From positions 22,754,001 through 22,818,000 of the forward strand of contig NC_077222.1 of the NCBI RefSeq assembly GCF_024763615.1: a DNA stretch of 64,000 nt. Direction: 5' to 3'. Below, piece by piece: positions 1 to 12,300 of the stretch (positions within the stretch are counted from its first letter, which is position 1; each line of letters opens with the position of its first letter). The position numbers and the translations under genes were made by a program. The notes below the pieces were generated by a model. That model was given only the letters and a program-made list of their open reading frames with translations, was not told where the DNA came from and ran no database searches. Source of the DNA: Phlebotomus papatasi (Eukaryota; Arthropoda; Insecta; Diptera; Psychodidae).

Positions 1-240
1 ATGGTTCATAGATGAAAAATTTGATGGTGAAAAAGTACACTTTTAATTTTCCTGATAAATTTATAAATTAAAATTTGTGAATATGAATTGATTTTCACTT
101 TATTTGGAGTAAAATTAACTAAATAATTAAACTGAAGTATAGAAAAAAAAACATAGATAAAAATTTAATACTGCATTTATCATGGGAAAATATGATGTTT
201 CCATTTGGAACAGGTTTTGAATTAGCTTAATTTACCTTAG
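1..240 (+). repeat. 3' part of a GGGTAAAT-type foldback element, cut by the window edge
   Basis: This stretch aligns closely with 62187-62441, the right half of a complete copy near the other end of the window. Shared text includes ATTAACTAAATAA and the terminus TTTGAATTAGCTTAATTTACC. Relative to that copy it lacks about 20 bases just before the terminus. The left half lies outside the window. No coding potential is seen. Confidence 0.8.
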
Positions 241-1740
241 ATAACAAAACGATTTTATAAAACAAAAGAGGTGACAAAGCATCCTAGCTTTCCGGGATGT
301 TCGAACTCACGAAATAGAGCTCTCAGTGAATTAGTTTTTCGCATAAAAAAGCATTTTTATTTAAAAATCAAAAAAAAAATTTTTCAAAAACGGGAGATCG
401 AAAATTTTTTGATTTTTTAACTGTTTTTAAGTATTGTGGATGTGGAGTACTGTATTCCCTGAAAAATTGAACTCAAAATTTTGAGTTTAACTGGTATTTT
501 TCCTTTTTTGAAAACGTTGTTAAAATTTGAATATTTAAAAAAAAATAAGCGCAAAAGTGGAAGCTTGCCTTTTCATGGAATGTAGTACTCAATGTTACTG
601 ATCAACGGTAAAAAAATGAAAATTTTTGAGAATGGGGTTTTTGAGAAAAATTAATTTTTAAATTTTTTCAAAAAAAATTTAAAAGACGGTTACAAAAAAA
701 ACTTGAGCAGATAATACGAAAACTAGTATATCGTTTTAAAGAGTATAAAATTATCTTTCAAATAAAAAAAAGAGTAAGAAGAAATCTCAACCCGTTCGCG
801 AGATAGAGCATTTTGAAATATTTGCCAAAAATCTCAATTGACGAATGAAGCGCGAGACGCCATCTTTGACGCCATGTGTCTCCGGCCGGGAATTTTTTTT
901 GAGCGAAAAAAAAAAATAGGGGTATATTATTTTATCGTGTACTTTAACATATGTAAAATTCAAAAACATCTAAGACCATGAAGGGTACCCCTATGGTTGT
1001 GTTGAGATGGATTGGCCCAAAAGCATTTGAAAATATAAAAAACGGTGCTTAACCGATTCATTATCGGTGAAAGCCAATGGAGCTACGTTCGAAATTTCAA
1101 AACTGTTTAAGAAATCCAAATTTAACAAAATCGGTTAAAAAAATAAGCCCTTTAAAGTGAATAGTGAACGAAATATTTGCCTGGGACTACCTCTAAAACA
1201 AATCCGAAAATCATTGAAAAGCTTGGGCGAATTTTCAGAAAAACCAAAAAAATATGGTTTAGGAGGGGATGGAAGGGAGTGGTGGGATAATAAAATTGTC
1301 TGTGGAGATACTGTTTTTACTGCTCGAACTCGGAGAGAGCAGTATATAATCCCTCGATTTTTTCAAACCCCCCCTCCCCCAAAATTTGCACGTTCCACCC
1401 CTGAAGACCACTTTCCTCAACAAATTTTCACGTTTCAGACGATTTCTGAGAAATGTCGTCACACTGTTTGTCCGTCTGTCCGTCCGGCTGTCGCCAGCTC
1501 TAGAGGCCACACGGTTAGAGATAGAGACTTGGGACCTTCGGGGTACTCCCCCCATAAGTCGACCCAAGGATCGCTAACATGCCCCTTATTTACCCTCCTC
1601 CCCTTCCCGTCCCCTTCCACTCCAATTTTATCGGGGATCATCGAAGACCGAAAGCCAATATCTCTTACCGTTTAAACTCCGGAACGGTGACAAGTTGAGA
1701 AAAGGCGATCATATAACTGCTCTCTTTTTATGTTCGAACA
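241..1740. repeat. Dispersed repeat of unknown class (copy related to 24240-24880)
   Basis: About 1.5 kb upstream of MED25. The part at 1320-1560, with CAGACGATTTCTGAGAAATG followed by a TCCGTCTGTCCG run, matches the reverse complement of 24660-24870. Both copies also share a nearby block like GGTGACAA...TGTTCGAAC. The overlapping open frames at 1157-1675 (plus) and 1259-1567 (minus) have no recognisable protein and look like chance frames inside the repeat. The class is not clear. Confidence 0.5.
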
Positions 1741-3090
1741 GTAAAAAAATAATACTAAAATTTTGTGTACCTTGCAGTATTATTAAAATAGTACATTTGA
1801 TATTATTTTACGTGAGGAACCATGTAATTTAAAATCAACGCCCAAAGATTGGGGTAATTGGAAAATGACGATTGGGTGTGCGGTTGACGCTTTTTATGTT
1901 CCTGATGAGCCGCAGTAGAAAATGAATGTGAATGAATTTTCATTGCATTCCTTACCTTTTTATACTTTTCCAGGGAAATCCCACAGCGCGTCTCTTTAAA
2001 ATTGGTGGCATTCTTAGAAGTTTCCTCGGAGTTGAATTAACTCAATAGAGAAGTTTATATTTATTGCGATAAAGCACATATAATTTGATTATAGAGTTTT
2101 TCATGTTTTTATTCCCTTTCAACTTCCATCAGTTTTTCAGCGCTTTTCATTTGGAGCTTGGAAGAAAGTCGTGTAAGAGTGGAAATATACAAAAGTGGAA
2201 ATCCTCAGTTGGATATTTTTTTTCTTCCTGGGTGAAAACATCATCCCTTGAACTTCTTTGTATTAGGATTTTCAATAAAATAAAATACTCCTGGGTTTAG
2301 AAAATTGATGGCAATTTCGTGATTCTCATGTTTTGTTTTTTTTTTGTATTTTTCTTTTTGATGCTTTCGAGAGACCTTGAAACAACCCCTTTTTTTTTGC
2401 TGTTTTGTCTTTTTTATTAAATTCTCTTTGGGAAGTTAACTCGAAGAATTTATAGTTTTCTCAAAATGATATTTGCGTGGTAAATTGGAGAATTTCTGCA
2501 GATTTTCTTGATTTTATCTTATCATAAAGACTCCAAAAGATGAGTTTTATTTTATGCAATCCTTTCCATACTCATACGTATTCATTTTTATTATTGCACA
2601 ATTTATATCACTATATAATACAACTTTTCCTATTTCACCCAGACTTTTGTCTATTTCCTGGATTTTTCTCTCACTTTCCTCAAAGAGATGAACAAACATT
2701 TTTCTTCAGCTTTTGTAACTAAACCACCACGACAATTTATTCAATTCACGAATAGGAATTTTTCGTGATATGAATTTTTTTTTTGGGGCAGCAGGATTAC
2801 CAGAAAAAGGAATTCTGTGGAGCAAGTTATAGTGATGTTTTTGCTAAAAATACTCCATCTTCCCCAAGGGGTTACTTTTTGGAGCAAAAGATACTACAGT
2901 GGTGAGTTAGAAATACCTTAAAATATCCTGTTGCCAATTAAGTGTGGAAAATTGAGGAAAAAGTGTCTCATTAATATTTTATTTGATGAAAAAGGCGCAA
3001 TTCTCATTTTTCGTGGGAAAAGTTTTTGGCGCGCTTTGGCTAACAGCGCCGTGATCTGCGCATGAGCGAGCACCGGCATTACGATTGACA
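1741..3090. other. MED25 upstream region
   Basis: AT-rich single-copy-looking DNA before the gene. I see no transposon ends and no convincing exon. The last 100 bases are richer in G and C (GGCGCGCTTTGGCTAACAGC). This is probably the proximal promoter, but I recognise no specific factor site. Confidence 0.4.
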
Positions 3091-3092
3091 GT

Positions 3093-3098
3093 TCAGTT
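3093..3098 (+). promoter_or_regulatory. Candidate initiator (TCAGTT) for MED25
   Basis: TCAGTT matches the arthropod initiator consensus TCAKTY and would place transcription start near 3095. That gives a 5' leader of about 104 nt with no upstream ATG. No TATA box is seen at the usual distance, as is common for housekeeping genes. Position and motif are direct observations; use as the start is inferred. Confidence 0.45.
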
Positions 3099-3198
3099 TG
3101 TTTTTGTTTTGTTTACTTGTGATTTTCCGTGTGAAAAAGTGTAAAAATTTGTGGAAAATTGTGAATTTTCAGTGAATTTTTTGGTGTTATTTGTGAAA

Positions 3199-3327
3199 AT
3201 GGTGTCTGCTGATTTAGATTCACTAGCAGATGTGGTATTCCTCATTGAGGGTACTGCAATAAATGGAGCTTATATCAATGACATCAAATCCAACTACATC
3301 ATCCCCACTTTGGAGTACTTTTCCCAG
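3199..3327 (+). CDS. MED25: MED25 exon 1 (start of VWA domain)
   Basis: 43 codons, from ATG to ...LEYFSQ, ending in phase 0 before a GTATTT donor. It holds the first VWA strand (ADVVFLIEGTA), the typical MED25 opening. An in-frame stretch upstream to 3151 starts with GTG and is 5' leader, not protein. The intron that follows is 67 bp (3328-3394). Confidence 0.95.
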
Positions 3328-6300
3328 GTATTTACGCCCCTTTTTCAGCTTCCGGACACCCCATTGACTCCCCTGGTAGTCTTTCTCTTCCCAGTGGATA
3401 GGAGATGATCGAGAGTACTGGACAGGCTTGGATAGGAACAGTACTCTCTATGGGATTGTTGTCTACAAGACGGCCCAGAGCATGCCGGGAGTCTGTTGTA
3501 CAACTTATGGCCCCTTTGCCAGCTCAAAGAAAGTCCTCAATACCATCGAGAAACTCGAGTGGGTCCCCTTTTACTCTCTCAATCTCTGTCTTGCCCGTCT
3601 TGCCCATAAATTCCTCCCTGACAATTTATTACAGGCTGACTGGTGGGAAGAGTGAATCCTATGCCAATTTGGCTGAAGGAATGGCCACAACTCTGGTCTG
3701 TTTCGATGACCTGGAAGAGAGACGGGATCAGGGAACACTGACGCAGAAGCACTGCATCCTTATCTGCAACAGTGTTCCCTATTCCATGCCCGTTCAAGAG
3801 TGCTATATGTATGAGAACAAAACTGTTGACCAATTGGCTTCAATTTTCCAAGAGAAAGAAATTAACTTTTCCATCCTCTCCCCAAGAAAAATTCCCGTCC
3901 TCTTTAAGCTCTTTGAAAAATCTGGTGGTGACTTGTCCTCATCGACATCCAAAAACTACTGCAAAGATCCCAGGCATTTGGTCCTGCTCAAAGGCTATTC
4001 CCTCAAAGAACGCCCGGCGAGTCCACCGGCGACTGCCACAATTAATTTACCAAGTCCTCTGGCATCCAATATGATTCCCATGAGCAATCAAATGGAGGCT
4101 GCTGGGAATCAAATGCTGGCAGCTCCGAATATCACGCAGAGTGGACCAATGCGATCTAATATGAACAATACAGCAAGTAAGAATCTCTTTGCATTGTCCC
4201 AAGGGTTAAGTGAAGTTTATGTGAAGCATTTTAAAAATGGCCCCTACTGTGCTATGCTATATGCACCAGTATGTCTTGGAAAATCTCCTTTTGCGGTTTG
4301 TGTCTGTATAAATTTCTCAGCCCGTCGTTATAATACTCAAATTTGTGCCTCGACTAAAATAAAAAGTCTAGCAGACGAAGACTTAATATTTTGCGCCAGA
4401 AAGTAGGCAATTGTCACTGAGAGCAAACTCAGAGTGCGATATTCTGTTACAAAATACCTAAAGCCCAAAATAGACACAGGGATCGACTTAGGGATCAGCC
4501 CAAAAAATGAGGATTGATGTCGATACACTCACGGATCAGTCAAAAATATGGAGGATCAGGCTGATCTTCTAAATTCGCAAGGTCTAGTGAAATTACGGGG
4601 ATTAGGCGACATCTACGCCAGTGTTGAAAATAAAAAGCTTCACTTTGGGTGTTTTTGGGTGCTTTTCGAAATGTCAATTGGGTAAAAAAACATGAAGAGT
4701 AATGGTACGCAATATCGCAAAATCTTAAAATGCATTAAGATTGGAGTAAATAGAAGATCAGAGTGCTCCTCTCTGTACGAAAAGTACATTGATAATGCAC
4801 TTAAGAAGCCTTTCAGCAATCAAAGTGTGGAGATTTAATAGAAATTTCCGCTGAAAACGCTAATCTTTAATCCTAAATCCTCAGTGTATGATAGTTTGGG
4901 CTGATCCTTTACCGCCAAATTTTTCGAGCTGAGTGTTCTCTAGGATGAGCCCGATGAGCCTATGTCTATTTTCGGCATAAGGCCATCTTCAGACTAGAGG
5001 TTTATTCCAGTTCCAGAAAGTCTCAAAATTTTAAAAACAACCAATTAATTTGGTTCTTTAGAATCCATTAAATTATTTTGGTTTTATAATATAATTCTAA
5101 GTAAAAATTTTATGAAAAATCTATGAAGTTAAGCCATATGGCCAAGTCTTAGGTCTGAAGCCCGTATAAGAGTAGGTAAATTGACACTGGTAGAAAGCTC
5201 AGTAAGAAAGGCAGTTTCGAATTAAAAGTTCCCCTTATGCCGCCTAGCGGTCTAATTCTAAATAAATCTTTCTGCTATGCACCGTTGATTCTTTGAAATT
5301 CTCCCCTCTTGGTTTGGTTCTCTGCTTAAATCTTCCCATCTGTTATAATTCCACCCGGTGTGTCTCCGCTAAATATAATACTTCTCCTAAATAAATAAAA
5401 CGTCTATAACTCACAGATTGTTTGAAAAGTTTGTGTAAAAGTATATTCAAAAAACTATAAAATTGCTAATGAGAGTAGGGTAGACTGGGGCAAAAAGTCA
5501 CAAATCGAAAAATTTAAAATTCAATATCTTCCAAGGTAAAAAAGATAGCGGCTCAAATTATTTTCAATAGATGGCCTGCGTAGACCTTCTTCAATGTCGT
5601 ATGTTTCTTAGGATTCGAACAAGGAATTTAGACAATATAAAAAAATATCAAGATTTTTAGTCCTATTTTTGAAATATTTTCCTTGCAAGAAATAACAATT
5701 ATTACCTACTTATTTTCCAAAATTGATGCACTGGTGAATATTTTGAATCCGCTATCTATTTTAGAATTTCACAAAAGTTCTTTTCTCCAGAAATCCTTTT
5801 ATTAAAAATGGCCACTTGGGGTAAAAAGTAACAAAAGGTATAGAGCAAAAAGTAACAAAAAGTGAAGCAATTTCTGATGTCTCAGGGCGAAAAGAAATGT
5901 CATTATCATGTCTCGTCGCTTGTTGTTTGCATTGGTCAAACGATTTGCAGTCTTTTGTGTGTTTTTTTTTCTAAAATAGCTTGAAGAGTGCTTTCTTTCC
6001 TCGTGTTCCCACTTTTCTCGCAGAGAAAACGGTGTTTTACAAAGGTGTAGATGAATAAATTTTCTATGATTTAATGGATTTGAAGGATATTTAGGGATTT
6101 ATGAGGAAAATCTTAAATACTTCAGGGAAAATGAGGAGATAGGGATATGGTTTGTTCCAGGAAAATTTTCCTTGAGTCCTCCTCTACACATCCTTGAGTC
6201 ATCCTTTGACGCCAACATCCCAGGATGTACCATTTTTGAGATAGAACAAATTTCATAAAATATTTCTAACCAATTTCTTAAAGATTTTCATCTTAATCTA

Positions 6301-9300
6301 GCTCAGAAACTAGACGTGATAGACCATAACTTTCTTCGGAGTTATCACTCAGGAGACACCAAAAAATCCGAAAATACCGGTCATTTGAAATCACATTTTT
6401 TGCTGTTGCACAGTGTAATTTGAGGCATTATTCGGGGTACCCACCCAGCTGTGATCCTAAATTGATACAAGAATTGTTTAAAAAAAATCGAAGGGTTTTG
6501 GCCTTAATTTTATCTTGAACAAAGTAAATAAATAAATTTTTCATTATTATTGTGAACTTTTAGTCCTATTAAACCCAAAAAATTAATAAGAAATAAAAAC
6601 TGAATTTTAGTTTAAAAAATAATTTTCAATAATAAGACGAAACACCTGTTCATAAAGGCATTTCGTTAATGTCGAAATTCAAAAATTCGAACTACATACA
6701 AATTCCTTGGTCATTTACAGCATTCCTTAAAGTTGACCTTCAGGGCCTTCTGTCTGCCGGGAAACGTAAAGGAATTCCTCTGTATAGCAAATGGTTTAAA
6801 TAGATTGAAGAACTATTTAGCATATTTTGCAGACCTTCCATAAGCATACTTTCGCCATGGTCTAGAAATATTAGAGGGTCATTTTATTTAGTAGAAAAAA
6901 TTATTTTGCTATCCCCATTGCAAAAGAAAACGGAATAGGAATAACAAGCGAAAAATTCCTTGGAATTTTCCACTATTTTTCCTTAAAAAATTCCATAGGA
7001 ATTTTCCATAATAGGTTCCAAGGAAAATTTAATGGATTTATGCTGAATTTTTTCTATAGAATACATCCATGGAAATGCTCGTGGTATTTATGTGGATTTT
7101 TCCACCAAAATAAAATGGAGAAAAAATGAAGTTGTCACATGCACCTCATGATTTTACTTCCGAATTTTATAGAAACGGGAAAGATTACAAGGATTATAAT
7201 ATGTTTTTATAAACCAGCAATAACGAATTGACACTTTGAGCAATAAAAAAAATTTATTAAAAAAAAAAAATTTTCTTAAAATATATATTAATTAACATAA
7301 AAACAGCATTATTTTAGGTTGGCGACCTATTTAATGTAATCACTTCATTATTATCCATTTTATTTGTTTGACATTTCAGAAAACTAGTGGAAAAATCCAT
7401 ATAAAACACTATGGAAAGATAGTGGAAATTTCCATATGTTTTTTCCAGCTTATCCCGCGGACGTTTCACCACGTGTGAGTTTCCATATAAATCTTCCGCG
7501 GAATACCGCGGAATTTAACGCTGGAATTCCAGCATGTCGTACTAGTAAATTCCATGGAGCACTATGATTTCCATGGAATTTCCGGCTTTAAATTCCATAG
7601 GAAAACTTAGTGGAATTTTAGCGTCAAATTCCAGCGAATTTAGCCATTTGGACGCAAGTTTTCCATTGGAATTTTTGCGGAATTTTGCTATGGGGATGCA
7701 ACGTTTCTGCAATGTATTTTACGCGAATTTTTCAGTCAATAATTTAAACTTCCGATACAAGTCACTGCTGGATTACGACCGGTTGATGTTGTTATCACAC
7801 TTGCACATTAAAAATTCAATGTGATACACATTAATAGCCAACGGTGAGCATCCGAATGAATGATTTATATCTTTAAATCGCTTATATTTAGATTTTTATC
7901 TATTTATTGATTAAAAGGTAAATTTGGCTTGAAGAAAATAATTTAAATAAATTTATAGCAATAATGCGAATAATTAATCTGATTTTAAAATTAATACTTC
8001 AATGTGAAATATATTTTAATGCTTTACTGTTTTATCACACTTGCACATTAAAATTTTAATATGATTCACATTAATTGTTGCTGGTGAGAGTCCAAATGTG
8101 TAATTTGTGTGTTTGAATCATTTTATATTCAAAATTTGATCTATTTGTTGATAAAAAGGTAGACTTGGCCCGCAAAATTTGATATAAATTGATTTATAGC
8201 ATTAATGCGAAAAATTAATGCGATTTTCTCTTTAATTTTTTAATGCGAAAAATATTTATGCTTTAGATAAATTTAAACTTATATTTGCAGGTCAAGTCCA
8301 CTTCTTTATCAATAAATAGGAAAACCCTAAATATTAAGTGACTCAAAGACACAAATAACATATTTGGACGCTCACAAGCGACAATTAATGTGAGTCGCAT
8401 TAAAATTTTAATGTTCAAGTGTGATAAGGCCCTTAGGCTAATTTAACCTAACCCTCTAACGGGTAAGACCGCCTCCAGACGGTCTTCACAAAAATCATAT
8501 TTACAGCGACAATAAAGGTTTTATTTATTTAAAAAGTGCTATAGTGTCGTCGGTAATAGTCTTATAAACATCTCTTGAAAGTTTGAACTCATTTTGACTC
8601 TTCGTTTTGTTGCTACTCCCAGTTTTGTGTGACAGGTCAGAGAAAAAGCAACAAAAAATATTTGTGCAAAAAAACTCATTTCCAATTTTCATAAAAATAC
8701 CGATTTAACGTTATCTGACTAAAATAAATTTATTTTTTACTGAAAGATATATCATTCTACTTTGTATATTTTATTTTAAAAAAAATTGAAAAAACTAAAA
8801 ATGTGAATTTTAGAAGCAAAACGAGTTTCAAATTTTTTTTTATATTTTCTCACCTAGCGCCTAAACTAAAAGAGATAATGAAGAATGGATGGTTTTTTCG
8901 ACTTTATTGGATCATAATTATCCTAGAAAACATTGTTTTAGAACTTTTTTTCGCATATTAAAGAAAACACCGTTAGAGGGTTAAATCTATTTTTGCAGGT
9001 CAAGTCTATCTTTTTATCAATAAAAGTAGAACAAAATTCTCAATACTAAGTTTAAAGATTCAAAGACAAAAATCACACATTTCGATGCTCATTAGCGACA
9101 ATTAATGTGAATCACATAAAAATATAATGTATACAAACAGTTAAAGTGACATTAACAATTTCGAATTGATTATTTTGTTTTACTATGTTTTATTATATTA
9201 ATATTTTAACACTGGATAATGTCTTCTTTAGGACTCAATACAATACAAATTCCATTTTACTATATAAAATATATTAGATCAAATGCAAGGTTCTGAGGTC

Positions 9301-12300
9301 TTTTAAGCATTATTAGATAAGCTCAAAAACTATTTGTGGCTAAAAAACTCCAGTCCGTTCATTCGAACCGTTCGAATCGCTCTTTGGAGTTTGATAATTC
9401 TAAAACTAAGAAAGATCTGGTTTTTGGCAAAGATTATACATTGAATGAAAACTGCAAATTGGTGCATAGACCCCCTACCCTCCTCCCTTCCTTCCAAAAT
9501 TTTGAAGACCCCGCTTTTATTGTTTTCTCAATATTTCGGCCCCTATGGCACCGATCGGGCTTAAATCGTTCTGCACTTTATATCTATCAAACAATTAAAT
9601 ACTTAAGTACGGACACCCCTGATCCGAGTTGTAATGTGTCAAATTTCAAAAATTTACCGGCCTAGGGTAAAGTGGTACAAGTTGGACAGTGGTACAAGTT
9701 GGACAATGGTACAATTTGGACAGGGCTTTTTTCTTGATAAATTTATTACTTCATTTTTATTTGTATATTTTTAATTCTTTAGTTTTATAATTTGGTTCCT
9801 TGTGCTTAAAAACAAATTTTGTACTTTATTTATCAAGAAAAAGGCCATGTCCAAATTGTACCAGCGAATTGTCTAACTTGCAACACTAATTCCAAATTAT
9901 ATCACTTTACCCTATATCTCGGGTTTTCTATTCAACGTTTTGACTAAAATTTTTGTTGGTTAGTCTCAAAATTCAAACTCATTTTTCTCAGAAACGCTGT
10001 TGTGTATTTTGATCAAATTTTATAGTGTTGTAGCGTGACTATGAAGGATAGAGAAAGTGATGAAAGTTTGACTTAGTTACAATACGACCGAAGATACAGG
10101 GGTAGGGGGGTGAGTCACAAAATTCATAACGCCAGTTCTCCGGTTTTAACCATTTAAGAACGAGAAGGCCAAAAATTGAGGGTCAGAAAAAATATTTTTT
10201 TTCTAACTTTTTAGAGCAAAATATAACTTTGGAAGACCGTAGGAAAAATTTCATTTTTGGGTCACCGGTGACCCAATTGTCCTTAAAGGGTTAAACCCAA
10301 TTTAATGTGTGAGGGCGGTGAGGGCACAAATGAAAGATCTCTTAAAACACTACAACTTTATAGAACATTAGAATTTCGTACAGGAGTAACGCTATGGACG
10401 CCACAGTCGAGCAGCAATTACAATGACACTTAACCTCAATCTTATCCCCTGCTTAACCGATTTGGATGATTATGACTGCACAATGCAAGCAAAGAGAGTT
10501 CGAATCTTGAGACTTATTGTACTGCAACAATTTTTTTAATAAAAATTTTTACTATTTCCTAATAAAGAGGTACAGGGGGAAGTAAGGCACCTTTGAAATT
10601 AAGATTTTTCTTATATGTTTAAGTGGAACTGAGCCATATCTTAATATAATTTAGCTTCTCAATCTGTTTGTGCAGCTAATTTATATTACGATAAGACTCA
10701 ATTTTAATTTAAATATAGGTGAAAAATCCCAATTTCAAAGGTGCCCAACTTTCAAAGGTACCCCACTTCCCCCCACGGGTTTATGAGATTTCACCTAAAC
10801 TTCACTTAACCATTTTACCCCTCATAAAGTCCGGGATATTAGAATACCCAAAGTTCTTTTTCGCAGTGTTCCAGGACAATATGCAAAACCCCATGGGAAA
10901 TCCCAATATTCCAAGGCCGGGTCTTATGTATCCAGGTCAGGGTCCAAATCCCAATCAGATGAATCCCCAAGTGTCCATTGCACCTCCAAATCAGCCCACT
11001 GGTGTCCCCATGGGCTACAATCCCAATGTTCAGCAGCAGCAGCAAATGAATCCGCGTATGCCGAATACGCGGTGGATGATGCCACCGCAACAGCAAAGAC
11101 CTTTCCTTGCCAATCCCAATCCCACCCAAAACCCCCAGCAGCAGCAAATGCCGAATCAGCAGCAACAACAGCAATCGGCTCTCATCACTCAGCTCAGTAC
11201 TCCACCCCACAGCATGGCATCCCAGGGAGTAGGTCAGATGGGCAATATGGCACAGCAGCAGGCCATTCGTATGCAGCATCCGCAGCAGATGCAACAGCAA
11301 AATCAGGGGCCTCCGGTCAGTCAGCAAATGCCACAAGCCATTCCAACTTCAGGTAGGACGAATTTATATCTTCCCCCCCAAAAAAAAACGCTTATTGATT
11401 AATTTTTCGGTTAAATCATCACTGTTTAATCCCCGAGAATAATATTCAACGAGAGAATAATTCATTGGCATATGCATTGGATGCAAAAAATGCATTCCTC
11501 AATTTTTCATTCATTTGCAATTGATGGAAAAATTAATTAATTCTGTTCAAATAATAATAAATCACTAGCGCGTGTAAAAATCACATAGAGAGCATTTTGG
11601 ATGACAGATTTTATGAATAAAATTTAAATGTTGGGTAAATAATGGTGAGTTCAGTGGTTATACAAAAAAAAATTATTCAAATATATGTTTTGCTGTTTTA
11701 TGCCAAAAACACTACCATTTCTCCATTATGACTCCAGTAAACTTTTGTATTTTTTTACGATATTAGGATATAACAAATTTGAAAGGCTGATTTATTTATT
11801 TTTCCAAATATTAATAACATTTTTAAATATTAAGATTTACAATATTAGAATATGTTTGAAAAAAAAACTTTTGATTAAACTTATGAAAAAACTGAAATTG
11901 AAAATGGAAAGAGAATTTATTAGATCTCTAGCTTTTAAATGTCGCAGTAAAACTAATTTCTCTACATGGAAATTTTTCAGAAAAACACTTCTCCCTCACT
12001 CTTGCGAATACTCCATCAAAAATATTTTTAGAAAAACAGTTTTTTATGACGTTCTGTCAATTCCAGTTAAAACGCACTTCAGAATTTGCATAAATTGGGC
12101 TGCAGTATTAGTCAGATCGGGTATTTTCGTAACTCAGTGGTAGATCATAAATCTAGGTATCGGGAGGTCCTGTGTTCAATCCTGGGTGTAGGCAAAATTT
12201 TTTTTCTATCTCTATTTTGTCGAAAATTGATATTTTAGAGAAATCTCGCCATGATTTATGGATAAAAATGCAATTTTTGGGATTACACACCAAGGTGAAG

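Larger units (their letters stand above)
7792..9135. repeat. GTTATCACACTTGC foldback element, outer copy, interrupted twice
   Basis: The left arm at 7792-8031 starts TTATCACACTTGCACATTA. The right arm resumes at 8981-9135 with GCAGGTCAAGTC and AGCGACAATTAATGTGA. A complete copy of the same family (8032-8427) and a piggyBac-like element (8452-8980) sit between them. The family also occurs at 37758-38086. Confidence 0.75.

Noticed and set aside
1157..1675. 172-codon plus-strand frame upstream of MED25
   Set aside because: Lies in a dispersed repeat, overlaps an equally long minus-strand frame, has no recognised domain.
10839..11336. 165-codon minus-strand frame rich in Leu
   Set aside because: Shadow of the CAG-rich MED25 exon 4.
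12129..12185. tRNA gene
   Set aside because: A and B boxes are present, but the acceptor and anticodon stems do not pair; SINE is the better reading.
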